Positions 1 through 29,700 of a stretch of DNA of 64,000 nt are shown piece by piece (the stretch's first letter is position 1; the number at the start of each line of letters is the position of its first letter). Source of the DNA: Perca fluviatilis (Eukaryota > Chordata > Actinopteri > Perciformes > Percidae); contig NC_053127.1 in the NCBI RefSeq assembly GCF_010015445.1, positions 26,505,715 to 26,569,714 of the forward strand, given 5' to 3'. Below the pieces are notes generated by a model. It was not told the origin of the DNA. It saw only the letters and a program-made list of their open reading frames with translations, and ran no database searches. The position numbers and the translations under genes are program-made.

Positions 1-684
1 TGATCCCATAACTTTTCATCTAGCATCATCATAATCAGGTCAGAATTTCAGTGTTTCCAATAATTTAGTTTATGACCAAATACCTGTAAAACCTAATTAC
101 CATCAGTCTCAGTTGTACCATGTGTTTTGTGCTAATTAGCACATGAAAAGCACTGAAATGCCTACAGTATGTACAGCCTCACGAGCTGCTAGCATGGTTT
201 TAGACTCATTCTTGCTTCCTTTTACTTCATATTAAGTTGTCACTGCACTAAGACAGCCTCTTTTGTTATCTGTAGCTTTTATTTATTCGCCTTTGTTTCT
301 GTCAGAATGTCAGTACGGCCTAGGAATGAGATGAATTTCATCAATTAGTTGCTGCTTTAGGTGCTGTATGATATGCAGCGGTGCATTGCTCACATTTGAT
401 TTATATTGTATTGCATTTATTCACGTAGTTACAGAGCCACGTATCAGTAATGAGGCAGCACAATAAAGCAGGCACGGGGGTGTATAAAAAGATCACAGGG
501 TTGTTGCTAAGGAGTTTGTCTGTAGAAGTGGTCCGTGATGGTACTAGTTTTAATACTAGGGCTGCAATACAACATGAAACGGAGACTAAATTACTTCTTT
601 TATCATGCGCTTTATAGAATATACAAGTTTACATGTCAAATCTGGCACAAAGGCATACAATACATATAGTTCAATAACTCATAC

Positions 685-880
685 CAGTGTTGTAGTCAAG
701 ACCACCTAAACTGAGAACAAGTCATCACCAAGACCAGAGTGTATCGAGACCAAGACTGTGAGGGGTTAAGACAGAGTCAAGAGAAAGACCAGACACAATC
801 CAAGACGAGACCGAGACCTTCAAAAAGTGGTCTTGAGACTGGTCTTAAGACCAAGACCAATCTCGAGTACTACAACACTA
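685..880. mobile_element. hAT-type MITE with 8-bp target duplication
   Basis: The ends are inverted: cagtgttgtagt on the left and actacaacacta on the right. The element is flanked on both sides by the exact 8-mer actcatac (677-684 and 881-888), the length typical of hAT insertion. The interior is built of many ccaagacc/ggtctt-like units. The 90-codon open frame crossing it (739-1011) is not a gene. Confidence 0.85.
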
Positions 881-1020
881 ACTCATACAATACGAATCTA
901 AAAAGGCACAGAACTCTCCAGTCGCCTGCCCATCAGCTCTGCAGAATTCGTGCTGAATTGTCTATTTTACAAATATTAGTTGTGCTTTATGTGAGTGACC
1001 TTGGTTATTGACGCCATGAG

Positions 1021-1226
1021 GCTATGAGTCACTCATCAGAATCGGAAAATCAACTTGCTATAATTCTCCTGCCGACTCTGCTAGCCTAGCTAGACAGGAA
1101 AAGGTGGAGAAGATGAGCTCAAGATGGCAAGACCATCTCTGCGGCCATCTCAAGAATACGAGTCGCTCATGAGAATAGGGAAATCATCTCACCGGTCTCC
1201 TGCTGACTCTGCTAGCCTGGCCGGTC
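1021..1226. repeat. imperfect direct duplication, about 70 bp, spaced 137 bp
   Basis: 1022-1090 and about 1159-1227 share the order gagtc.ctcat.agaat, ggaaatca, tctcctgc.gactctgcta and gcct. The first copy is tatgagtcactcatcagaat, the second tacgagtcgctcatgagaat. Copies are diverged. Sequence at about 1237-1285 (cctgtctatccactgtcac...aaataaaaggg) resembles a fish SINE tail. Confidence 0.6.
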
Positions 1227-2108
1227 AAGGTTTTCAGATCCCACCTTTCCTGTCTATCCACTGTCACTATCAAATAAAAGGGAAAAAATAATCGAAAGAG
1301 CTGATGGGATAACATTTCACTGGGAATGTACCTCATACAATTTCATGTGACAAATAAAATTGATTGATGGACAAGCATGAAGCTGTAGAAGTGGTCAAGC
1401 TATATTCAGTATACCTTACATGTTTCACAAATGACAATTATACATATACTAACTATATTTACTTGCACAGATATTCTGTGCCTATCCCGGGTTGCTCAAA
1501 AAACGCAGTTCTGAAATGATGCATGGACTATAAATGTTGTAATTGAGTTACAAAAACCCAGTTTGTGGTCCATTTATGAGTACCTCAGTCCACGGTGGGA
1601 TGGCTTTATGGTTTGCCGTTTTGTTTGAACTCAGCAAATGTAATCCCCATGTTGATTAAACATGTATGAGTGAGATATGCCCCATTTCTCTATTTACTTA
1701 CAGAGTGCATTTTGTGGCCCGGAATCTGATCAAATTAAAATAATAACAGCTAAACGGGATTGCTCTCTTTGAGGTTGTCTTTGACTACAAGGGGAGGGAG
1801 GGAAATTTTAAAAATTTTAAAAAAATAACAAAGTTGCTACGACACAATAACAATAACACACACAATACATAACACACTTTACACAATACATACACCTACT
1901 TACACTTACACTTTTTTTTTTTTTTCTTTTCCCTCTTCTCTTTTTTTTTTTCAATACTATATAATTTATAACTTAAAAATATTATTATATTAAATTTACA
2001 TTTTTTTATTATATATTTTACTTTTTTTAAAATTTATTATTTTTTATTTTTATTTATATTTTTTTTATTTTTATTAAATATTTTTATTTTTTTTTTTTAT
2101 TTATTTAA

Positions 2109-2224
<116 letters not shown>

Positions 2225-2580
2225 CGGCAGTGCCAGTGATTATGATTATCATGTACTTGCATGAATGCAACAATGTGAAAACTTGCACACTCACAATATG
2301 CAACCATTGTGGTCACAGTCTGGAGCCCTAATGAAGGCTCATCTTATAATATACTTCAAACACACACTGTGAAGTACTCTGGTATTAAGGCAGCTGCTTT
2401 GTCATGTAAAAAAAAAAAAATAGACTTTGATTTTCTTCTTCTGGAGCATCAAAACATTTCAGGAGACATTTATCTCATGTCTGACAATGAATTGTGGTCT
2501 AAAAATGCACTGTAATGTTTCTGGTGATTTATGTCATGGTGTGTTTGTAACATCCACCTCTCAACCATACTGCAGCCTGA

Positions 2581-18624
<16,044 letters not shown>

Positions 18625-20853
18625 ATTTAGGCTTGATCTGGTTTGGAGGGTAGACAGGTTTGCAGGAGGCCAAGTCCATTACAACTTATTGTGTGTATGT
18701 GTGTGCGCGCGCGTTTTGTGGGTCTGTTTTTTTCTTATGATATGTTGCACGTCTGTTTAGATGGAAGGCAAATTTTAACATACAGTAGATTCACAGAGTA
18801 GAAGTCCTTGGAAGAAGAACCTTATCACATCAGACTGTGTTTGTGTAGCATTTCTTTTCTCCCCCTCCACACTCTAGAACTGTTCCCTGTTGTGAGTGAC
18901 CAAGTCTCCCTTTCTTGATTGATCTTGATTGCTTGCCGTTTTGTAGAGTAGCCAAATTGTGGTTTCACTATGTTTTGACATGTTTGCACTTTGCTTATAA
19001 TAAGTTAGAGCAAGCGTGCGTTTGAAGTTTTCATTGTAGATCATTAGCAATGATATGGTTTTCGACACATACATAAAGTTAACAACGTGCATGCATGCAC
19101 GCAGACACAGACACACAGTGACGCATCAGAAAATGCCACAAGAGCCATTTCGTCCGTTGCTTTGCCGTGCTCAGTTTGCCAGGGGGCAGCCTGTATAGTT
19201 CCATAGGAACATCATTAATAATAGTCAGTGTCTGGCCTTTAGCTTGCGCTGAATTTCAGCAGACCCAATGCAGTATCATCTGGAATTGCCATCGCGTCCC
19301 ATGGGACTGCCTGTACATTTTCTAGTCTGGTGGCTCTAATTGTTTTAACTGGCTGAGTATGCTCAATGACAGAAAAGCTATGTGCCTTGGTGAATACACA
19401 CATCATAAAAGGAAAAGGCTTTGACACGCTCACAGTTGCATTTACAGCACACATATGCGCAATGGTCTGTGTGTAGATTACATGCAAAAATATACTGGTG
19501 TCCACAGGCTCCGTGCACAGCAGTATGTGGCCGAGACCCACCCACCTCCGGCCCATGGGCATGGGCACAGAGTGTAAAATTGCCCATTAGTGTGGAAGGT
19601 TAACAGACCCCTGCCTGTGAGAAGTTGAAGCAAAGATTAAAAAAGGATCCAGCATAGTCCAGAACAATTATCATGTGCTTTTGTTTTGGCTCATGGTGCA
19701 GCGTCTCCATGAGCCAAGCAGTCATAACAAACTACCACCATTACCTCAGACTGAAGTCGAATTCTGAATCGCAGTTTCTTATACATTTTCCATGGAAATG
19801 CAAAGAACATTAGATGTTGTATACATTCAATCATACCAGACGCTCCCTTTCTTTCTTTAAGTATATTGTGGGCAGGCACCCTGGTGCCTTTATTTATTCG
19901 TTTTCTCTGCGTCAGTGTTTTTGGCTCCATTATGATTTTTCTGCATTTCTGCCTTGTCATAAGCAAGATTTGGTTCATGTTGTACTTTTGCCCTTTTATA
20001 CTTGATTGTGTAAAGTATATTGGTGTTGATTTGATTGTCTACATATGTCGTACTGTTTTTGTGTTTTGAAGTAGACAACAAAGGCCAATATGTCACAGTC
20101 ACACAGTATTTCTAAACAAATTTCGGAGAATTATCATCACTGGAGACTATTATACTGCAAAATGCTCTGGTCGACACATAAAATATTCCAATCAAAAAAA
20201 CTAAATGTCATTGTTGGGATCACACTGAAGAGCACACTAATGGTCAAATTGGTTATTTTTCAACAAGCGATGGTTTCAAAGTTGTAAATCAGATCTGTCT
20301 CCAGCTGTGGCAACTGTCTCCAACTTTAGTTCTCTTTGGTAAGGGACATCTGTATTTCGGTTTTGTGTTGAATATGGTACGTGTTTATACAGATGTTTTA
20401 GGATTCTAAAGCAATATCTGTTGCTTTTTTTGCCAGATGCACTCTGGATATTTTGCATTGTCTTAATTATAGACTCTTTGATGACCACTACAGTCAGTGG
20501 ATTCAAACTGTATCTTCAGTGGTAAGAATAGGAGAATGAGAACTGTGTTGTGGCCTCTTTAAAAAGGTGTGTTAATAACACAAACCCTGTACAATGTATC
20601 AGTCATAGGTTAATGCATGACAATCTGTACACGTGTATGTCTGCAACCTCCAATATTGGTGTTTGTCACGGAAATAGGGCTTAGTATCAGTGTTTCTGTA
20701 GTTCATCGCAGTTAGTCATCAATTACCTACTCATAACCTCGGCAACACCTGCATAAATACACTTAAGCTTCAGTTATTTGTGCACATTGATGTGATGTTA
20801 ATAATTTATGGCTGGCACAGAGCTCTGAAAGTGTTTTTACCCTCATTTGGTCT

Positions 20854-20880
20854 CACACACACACACACACACACACACAC
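20854..20880. repeat. short (CA)n tract
   Basis: About 13 CA units immediately upstream of the hAT MITE at 20955. Confidence 0.95.
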
Positions 20881-20954
20881 GATTTAATGTATCTTATATA
20901 ATGTATTTTAATTGTATCAGTTACACAATCTCTGCTCTTGCAGTGATTCTAAAT

Positions 20955-21302
20955 TAGATCTGGGCGATATGGAGAAAATGAAATATCACGATATTTTACA
21001 AAACACCTCGATATCGATACTGTAGGGTTGAATATTGGCGCTGTCACAAAATATTTACACAATGAGATTTTTGACAAATACTCATCAGTAATGTGGATAC
21101 TATGACTAAGTGGGTAAAGGCAAATAATAGAACAGCTAGAACAGTCTCGTAAATTCAGAAAATGACATCACTTTACTGTAATCCAGCCTTTAAAACCAGG
21201 AAAAGACAACACATAACGGTATAATGATATCCAAAATCTAAGACGATATATCTAGTCTTGTATCATGATGTCGATATAATATCGATATATTGCCTGGCCC
21301 TA
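20955..21302 (+). mobile_element. cgatat-family hAT MITE, 348 bp, exact 8-bp duplication
   Basis: The left end tagatctgggcgatat and right end atattgcctggccccta-type form imperfect inverted repeats. Flanks are the exact 8-mer ttctaaat (20947-20954 and 21303-21310). This is the cleanest copy for defining family borders; other copies are at 17115, 39560, 43982 (partial, reversed) and 49588 (partial, reversed). Confidence 0.88.
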
Positions 21303-21469
21303 TTCTAAATTATTTGACGTAGTAAATTAACGGTTACATCGATCAAAACACGTCAAAAGACTTTATCCCACAAGCATGTGGATCATAGAGATCTTAGAGG
21401 AAATAGTGTTCACCATCAACAGACTTCAACACAAATGGGACAGCATGAATATCTCCTGGTAAACCTTTT

Positions 21470-21545
21470 TTTTTTTCTATTCAAACAACACACAAATAAC
21501 GAGGGAATTTCCCCAGTGTGGGACCAATAAAGTCTATCTTATACA
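21470..21545 (+). mobile_element. possible LINE 3' tail
   Basis: The string gggaatttccccagtgtggg followed by accaataaagtctatctta matches the 3' end style of fish non-LTR elements (AATTTCCCC, then AATAAAG and a TATCTTA-type end). No coding part precedes it, so it would be a 5'-truncated copy. The AATAAA here (21526-21531) could also act as a poly(A) signal for gabra3. Confidence 0.45.
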
Positions 21546-22597
21546 CACAAACTCAAACAATGACTAGACTGATGATGATAAACCATGACATAAACTCTGG
21601 ACGGCTTTTGTCGGGATCTGAACATTTTATAGTCACATCAAATTCATAATGACAGAGCCAGTGGAACATGTCCCCAACACTCGACACAGTATGGCTTTTT
21701 GAATCCTATAAATATTTAATGAATTGATAAATTCAGTTACTGTGAGGACTAGTGTGCGGCACCAGGTCTCGTTTTTCAGCCTTGATTTTTATCATCTTCT
21801 CTCAAATAAACGGATACACATCTGCTGAGGCTTCTGCTAATTCAGGATCTTATGACGCAGAGTCCTCAGGTTTATGTAGGATTCCTCGGAGTTAAGTGAT
21901 CGAGGTGCTGTAGGTAAGTAGGTATTATGAGAAGCAGCAGCCGCTGAGCATTTGATCTGTCATTGTGAGATAACTTGCCTCAAAGACAGCCGTCCTCCGA
22001 GTGACAACCGTCTCAGTCAGAAATATCCCCAATAGCCACGATCAGTATCTCGAACGATAATGATTTAGACCATGAAGAACATTCTGACGACAGTATGATA
22101 TATAGAATTATCCACATTTTATATATTTTGGAACAATTTAATTTTTATCATGTCTGAGAAATGATCAAAAGTGGTTTACCAGGAGATTTTGTTCAGAGTT
22201 TGGTCCATTTCATTTGTGAGGTTACTCTTGAATGTAATCTATACTTAATCATTACACTGTATATAAAATACTAACGTCCCTGCCTCAGACGAAATCCATT
22301 TCCTGAGTTGTCAACATTTTTGAAAAGTCAATATTTAATTTTTAGCTGAGCACAACACGCAGCATTACCTTGTTTATTCACATATCTTGTGTGTCTGTGG
22401 GTAGGGGGAAAAAAGGGGGGAAGAAACCCTTCCAGAGCCACACAACCACAACGTCTGGCCTCTGCAGCTGAACTACAGTAGAATCTCTGTCATCCTAACT
22501 GCTCACAGCGATAACTAAATGAACGGCCATAGCAAAGAAAACATGCAATAGTGCAGAAATAAGAGCTGATTGATCAACTTTAAACTAAGAAATGAAT

Positions 22598-22599
<2 letters not shown>

Positions 22600-22628
<29 letters not shown>
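22600..22628. repeat. (AAC)n microsatellite
   Basis: About nine AAC units. A second (AAC)n of similar size lies at about 27541-27566. Confidence 0.93.
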
Positions 22629-23969
22629 AAACAGTATTTCAAAGACTATGCATGCACAACTTGCATATTAGGTCAAGAGTTTTTGGTAATTCAGGATTTA
22701 TTTTATCATCTTTGTTCCTGAGGGGTTTTGATGAACAGGACTCTACTGTATTCTTGCCATTTAGCTTTGGTTACGATTGCATTATTCATGGAGGTAAATC
22801 CTTTCCTCACAGGGCCAGAGTTAACTTCTGCAGAAACATGTCATCCTATAAGATACAGTATATTAAGAGTATATTACTATATCAATCTATATATGCTATT
22901 CAGTACAGGATTAAATATTATGTTTTATACGACATAACCTCTACAGCATTGATGCAAATTTCTTGATGGTAGAAAGCCGTAGACAAATAGATGAACTTAA
23001 CAAAAAGGGCAACAATTCTAATTTCTCAGAATAGTGTTACCAAGTTGTGAATTTGTAGATATTGTGAAATCAATTCCAATAGTTTTGTGAATATTGATAC
23101 GTCATGTCAATTATTTTTACATGCGATAGGTACACCGCTGTCTTACATCGAGCTCTGTAACACCACGTGTTATGGTATTTTAAAGATGTACAGTAGAGAT
23201 AATATCCATCGAGCTACTTACAAGATCCGTACCTTGTGTGCACTTTTCAAACCCAACTGTGAATTAGCAGCTGTCTGCAAGCAGAGTTGTACACACTGTG
23301 TTCTCTCTCCAGCAATCTCACTGCATGTCCCTACGCATTGAGAGATCAAAGACTTCCTGCACAAAGACAGCTCCGGGAACATAGTGGACTTTGTGTTTTT
23401 GTTGGGAAGTTGCTCTCTATATGCTCAGTGACTGGATTCTGTATGTTGCCCTCTCTCGTTCATGTTCTTACTGTATGAGATGTAGCAAATGGAAATGGGG
23501 ATTAATTAAAAAGGACGGTGTATTTTGTCTTGGAGTTGTGAGACCCTTCTTGGTCACATCAGAGCCTCAAGGGTGCAAATTTACAACACGGTGGACTCAT
23601 CCGATGTTCCTTTAGAGGCTCGTTTGAAAAGCACTTTTGTCTGATTCTTTGTGTCATTGTCGCGGCCGTGCATGCGAGTCGTTTTGTTTGTTTGTGGTGT
23701 TTACACTGATTTGTAAGGCATTAAAATCAAGCAGCAGTGGGAGGACATCCTACGGGGAACAAAAGACGTTGTGCATATTCAAATCAAAGCACAGCAAATT
23801 AAAATGTCTCTTGATATTGCTGTGAAGTTTGGCATCAACTAATGCTACTCACAACATCTAGGACTACTGTACATTACACATGAAACAGGTAAAACAACCA
23901 CGGCACAGCATATACTGTAGCTGAAGATGTACGCATTTTCAGAAGCTCACCATTTATATAACTAATAAT

Positions 23970-24349
23970 TAGAGGTGTGAATCTTCACTGATCTCCCGAT
24001 TCAATTACGATTATCATGTCAGCGATTTAATTAGATATCACGATGCGTCAAATACATTTTTATATTAAAGTCATGTAGGATATTTAATTCACAGCTTTTC
24101 AAGCTTCAAAAACTAAACATTCTGCAGTGCTCTAATACTAAATAAATTGGATACATAAAACTACAGCACTGAGCACATGGCACTGCCTGAATGTGCAAAA
24201 CATAACAGAATACGTAAACAGAAAGGTTGTTAGATATACATTAAATTGTAAACAGAAATAATCGATTATGGCCCGGCCGATTATCGATGCAGCATCGTCC
24301 ATGTCCATGATTTGATGCATCGATTATATGATTAATTTCAACACCTCTA
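23970..24349. mobile_element. hAT MITE, 380 bp, exact 8-bp duplication
   Basis: Inverted ends tagaggtgtgaatctt and ttcaacacctcta are present. The 8-mer ctaataat flanks the element exactly (23962-23969 and 24350-24357). The interior carries gattatcgatgc and gatgcatcgatta words typical of this superfamily's fish MITEs. Confidence 0.88.
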
Positions 24350-24435
24350 CTAATAATGTTGTGCCTCTGTATTACAGTTACTTAACATTTGATTCCTGTC
24401 CACCACAGCTAAACTAATTGTCCTAAAAGGGTATT

Positions 24436-25111
24436 TTAAAGTGGCCATATTATGATCATTTTCTGGTTCATAATTGTATTTGAGATTGTATTGTATTAGA
24501 ATTTAAAAAAAAAAAAAAAAAAACACCATGTTTTTGTTGTACTGCAAATTGCTGAATCTCCTCTTTTCACCCTGTGTCAGGTCTCTGTTTTAGCTACAGA
24601 GTGAGACCTCAACTTCTGTAACATCCTTGTTGTCAGTCGCACATGCATGCGCAGTAGCTAGGTAAGGATTACATGAGCTAGCTAGCGGTTTCTCCAACTT
24701 TGGCCTGTACAAGGCAGGATTAGCCGCGCGATTAGCCGTGCGAAACGAGGGCGCACTTCCAACTTTGCTTGGAATACCTGCAGAACAGGGACATGTAGTT
24801 CTATACAATTTATTTTGTAGATTAGGGTGAATTTGTGTGCGTTGTAGCAGTGTTTTGCCATTGAAAACGAGCTAGCATGCTAACGGTTAGCCCCCTAGGC
24901 CCCTCGTTTCGGCTACGGACGTAGAAAGCCGTGTAGATTTTGAACAGTTTCACACCGGAGACTGAAGGCAGGACACATTCAGAAACCGTATCTCACTCAA
25001 AACAGCATGGATGTTTTTTCAAAGTTTGTATGCGTGTGGAATCACCAGAGACACAAAATAACACCCCGAATCCCAGAAAAAGTGATCGATTTCATAATAT
25101 GGGCACTTGAA
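24436..25111. mobile_element. piggyBac-like MITE, about 676 bp
   Basis: The left end is TTAA then agtggccatattatg; the right end is cataatatgggcacttgaa, its near-complement, with the terminal TTAA decayed to TTGA. The TTAA border suggests the piggyBac superfamily. There is no transposase, and the interior is a moderately GC-rich block (24600-24980) inside AT-rich DNA. Confidence 0.65.
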
Positions 25112-26769
25112 CGGTCAGTTTTTAACAAATTGAGTTTTCCTATGAAAACTGCTAGTACAGGAACACAGTATGAAGCTGGAATAATGTAGTTAGTCTGAGA
25201 ATAATATTTTGCTCTTGCAGAGCCGAACATGTAAACATGGCAAAGGCTGTAATGGTGGACATTTGGCCAGAAGGTGCTGAAACTATTCACATATTTGACT
25301 TCATTAATTATTTAGCACTATAAATAAAAACTGCAAATCCACAAATCCCTTCTCTGTGAGAAAATTGCCAAAAAAATTCCCAACAAGCTTTAGTTTTTGT
25401 AGCATCAATAATATCAACACTATCTAGTCCTGGAGATTTACAAACTGCAATGGAATGGACAAAGAGATCAAAGAATCATAAAAAAAGTTTAATTGATTAA
25501 GTGTGTAAACAGCAATGAACAAAGCAGAGGGTTTTCAGTGTACACATTACGGAGTATATTCAATAAATGAGGCTGTGCTGCTGTCTACGGACTTTGAAGG
25601 TTACTGTTGCGGTCTGGCTCCGGTCCAGTCCTCACTAGCCTGTAGGTGCCTTCAACTGCACAGGAACGTTATTTTGTTTAAAGCCAAAGCAGCTCATTTT
25701 TCTCAGCACGCCGGGGGAAATGAGCTCTCTAAAGCCCCCCAAATGGACATATAAGGTTGTTTGCTTGCCTAGGACTGCTATGATAAATGAATCAATCCAT
25801 TATCCATTTAGTGGCTGTTGTTCATAACAGCTATAGGACCATATTGTGCTTTGTGTTTGTGAGCTGCACCACTGTTGTGCTCATCTCCCTGAACTCAAAC
25901 AGAGAAACAGTAGACACATTTGAGAATTTGATCACAATGACACTAAAGACCTGCACACATTCATTTTCAATGAAGGAGAAGGCCACGCTCTACTGGGATA
26001 ATAGCTCTATTTGCATAACATGCAGGATAGAGTGAGAAATCTTCAATGCAACTTACTGAACTATTGTTTGGTTGTAGTAGCAGATGGTAATTTAGACATA
26101 CTCATAACATGAAAGGCGATGCCAGAAACATACGCATTATTATGAGGAGTAAAGATATGCGAGGTAGCGTCACAAACAATAATGAAAGTGTTATCAAAAT
26201 ATAGGTCGGTGTAAAGTGAAAGAACCTGGGCCAGACAGGCACTCACAAAAACGCATGACATATTAATACCCACAAATGACACAAATATGTTTTATCACAT
26301 AAGCAGCGACCTGAAATCACAGGATGTCTGCTCTCATTTTCACAAAAAAAACAAAAATCCCAAATTCTGTTAGTCATTCATGCATGAGAAAAGTATTATG
26401 CAATGTTTAAGTGTAAAAGTTTCACAAATTGTACAAACTGCTTACCTTAGTTATTATGGTAATCCTATGGATGCTAACACTACACATTGCAAATAGGGCT
26501 AATGTGCTTCTCTCCGTAAAGGAATTCATCCCTCTCATTGGAGAGAAACCAGGATGAGAAGGAAGGAGGAAGTTATCTGATCTCCACTGACTTCTGAGGG
26601 TGATGCAGGGCAATCCTGACAGAAAATAAAAGTTGTTCCCCCATTTGTTTTAAACCTTTGTTAACTGTCGTTTTCTAAGTGTCCACCTTTCTATTACTGA
26701 GGTTCATGTTTGGGGCTACTGACAAACTGTTTCCATCCTTTTGTCCAGGAATTGCCGTTCTTTACAGTG

Positions 26770-26775
26770 AATAAA
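26770..26775 (+). terminator. candidate poly(A) signal (gabra3 distal?)
   Basis: AATAAA is followed 16-35 nt later by the GU-rich stretch cgtgtctgttcgtgtgactt, a good cleavage-site layout. It is on the gabra3 strand and no other gene lies upstream, but 8.1 kb from the stop codon makes the assignment tentative. Confidence 0.4.
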
Positions 26776-29700
26776 GATAAAGTGCTTTCACGTGTCTGTT
26801 CGTGTGACTTGAGTGTTTGGTGAAATACGTACAACAGATTTTAAGTTAATGAAAGACATTACAGAGAATACTGCAGCCCAAAGACATCCACAGTAATTGT
26901 CTGGTCCACCAAAAGCCACTCGGGGGAGTCTTCAATCTCACAGACATGCAGTTCTGCACAGGGGGTGACACCATTACACTGCAGCCAGCTGGGGGGCACT
27001 TGGTGTAGTTCAAGAGGTACAGAAAGAGTCAGCCTGACTCACATTGAACCTTTTCCCAAGCTTACTGAGGAAGACTTTGAAACCCCCTGAACTAAAGCAT
27101 ATTAAACTCACAAAAACGCATGGCTTGCTTTAAGCAGACAATGCTTACTCTTACTGGAATGTAATGTTATGCATTGTTGTCAAGCAGCAGATGACCTTTA
27201 GTAGCCTATGTGGAAATAAGTTTAAGGTGGCAATAAATGCAACTGTGTGTAGCAGCAGCATACACTATAGAAAAAAGCTGAGCACTTTTGACCTGATTAT
27301 GACCCATTACTTTGAGCTCCAATATTTCTCTAATGTGGAGCTGAATATGAAGTCTGTGGAGAAAATCTGACGGCCTACATTGTGTGTCACAAATGCCTTG
27401 AGTTTCCTATGAAGCCAATATTATGAGGAAGTAAGTAATTATGAATGAATGAATTAACTTATTATGCGGAAAGCTAATAGGCCTAATATTACCTTCTACT
27501 GGAGACTCTTCCTAGTGAGCCAAAAGCAAAGTTCTCCAAAAACAACAACAACAACAACAACAACAAGCTAGGGAGAAAATGGCTACAAAACCAACTCAGC
27601 TCATAACATTCTAACATTTTAGTCATGTTAAGGTCAAATATGAGAACTCATAGCTCACCACTAACTAAACAACATGAGAGCATCATGCACCTGCCACATA
27701 ACACCAAAAGAAATAGTCCCTACCAGAACTCCATTATTCTCAATAAATAGAGTATAAAACCACAAAAGTAAAGGATGCTCAGCATTATGGCACAAATAAC
27801 AAGTTAGAAGATGCCAAGAAAGTGACCACAAAGCAACTCTTTGACAGGAAAAGCAAACAACAAAGTAGCCCAGCAGTCATTTTGCCAAGCACATAAACAG
27901 ACTGAAAAACAAGGCAAAGCCAAGACTCGCGATATGTAAGTTATGCTAGGACCATAGCCTGTTAATATTAATGGACAGAGCTATGGCTAGGACAAGCACC
28001 AAATGCTATAGCTTACCTAGCTTGCTGAGGTGAAGCGGTCATCCTCGGTGTCTTGGCAAGAGTGAATAAGAATGAAGAAAGTCTTTTGTGAAGAGTCACT
28101 GTGGTCCCATGGGTCCCAGGCTGCAGACAGGAAACTCCACTTCCAGCTTCAAGTTCGTGTTTGAGGCCGACAGGTGACAAATGCAGCATGATGAAGAATG
28201 TTTAAAGTCCAGCTAGGAGTGCAGCCAAACATGGATACTCCTTCACAAAGTCCTCCTGAATGCATACTTGGCTGCAGGTGAGCTTTTTTTTGCCAATTAG
28301 CGCTAACATAGCAGCAGCAGTAGTAGTGGTAGCAAATCAAAACAGTGCGTGTGAGTATTGAAAGCTTAAATTGACCGCCGTTTTTTTAAAGGGTGCGTTT
28401 GATATGTGTAGCAGCCAGTGCCAGAATTAGTGGGTGGGGGTGTTGAAGGGCGAAAACAAAAATCTCAGCAATGGCCCTCAAAACGTGATTTAGGGGCAAA
28501 AGAAGATTGCTGCCCGCCCCCAAGATCCACACTCACACAAACAACGCTATTGCATATGCACTGATAATAGCAAAAGTATGCTTTTTATTTTGGGTGTTGA
28601 TTACTGCATTTTAATCTGGGATAATTTCACATAAAAAAAAGCAAATAAAAAAAAAGCAACAACAGCAGCTTGTGCATTAACTAGGCCTAGTATTTGTTTA
28701 AAGTGCCCTCTACATTTTAAATTGTCCCGACTTTTTAGACATAAGATGCCCCCCCAATATTTTTTTTATTTACTTCACTGGTAGCAGCAACTACAGTGTG
28801 TCATGTGTAGCATGAGTGTAAGGGTTGTCTGAACTAGCATAAAAGGGTGTACTCCACAGGCTACAATAGGCTATTTTCACAGTGGACATTTAAACATGTA
28901 TCGTACAGTAGACTAGTAGTAGTAGTAGCAAAAGCACATGTGTTGCTAATAACATTAACGACCTCTCTGTCATTCAGTGTCCCTGTAAGCCATGACTAAT
29001 GTGATACAACCATCATTCAATTTATTATTTACACCTTGTATTTTACCTATTTCCATTTTATATTTCTTTTAAATGTATTATATTCCAGAGATAAATATTT
29101 TCCTTTTTACTCCATTTCCTTTATCAGAGAGTCAATTTGCCAAAGCAAAGCTTATTGTGGCAGTGGTTGCAATCATTCACTCAATTACTTCAACGCATCT
29201 ACACGTTCATTATCTCTTTATCTTGGGAGAAAAGCTGTTGGCAGTTGGTAATTTTTTTTGGAGTGCCAGAATCTAAGTTGTAATGGAGTATTTTTAATTT
29301 GTAGTATTGCTACTTTTACTTAGATAAAGGATCCTAATTTGTCTACCACAAATATTTGAGTTAAATAAAGGAAACTCTTAATTTACATTCACAACTATCC
29401 CTCCAATTGGACTATTCTCTCATTCAACAGCACACCATTGCACCGACGACCCTCAAATATGGCCAGAGGGTCTCGACATGTTGATGTTGTTTTTATTATC
29501 CTACAAAATTGTCATAAGTAATTTTCCAGTCAAGTGAAAACTGTAATTTAATTTAATGTAAAGTTGATTTAAAATACATCCAAACTAAGCCAACCATGTA
29601 AATTAGCATTAATACAAAATGTATATAGGGCATAACTATTACTACCACAGGATTTAAATAAGCATGCTACATTTTTCATACCATGTTAAAAAAAAGACCA

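Larger units (their letters stand above)
18625..26790 (+). other. gabra3: region downstream of the gabra3 stop; possible long 3' UTR
   Basis: No AATAAA with a convincing downstream GU element lies close to the stop. The best candidate is AATAAA at 26770-26775. If used, the 3' UTR would be about 8.1 kb, which is not unusual for brain receptor mRNAs. The stretch includes (CA)n at 20854-20880, hAT MITEs at 20955 and 23970, (AAC)n near 22600 and a piggyBac-like MITE at 24436. No other coding exon is recognised. Confidence 0.3.
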
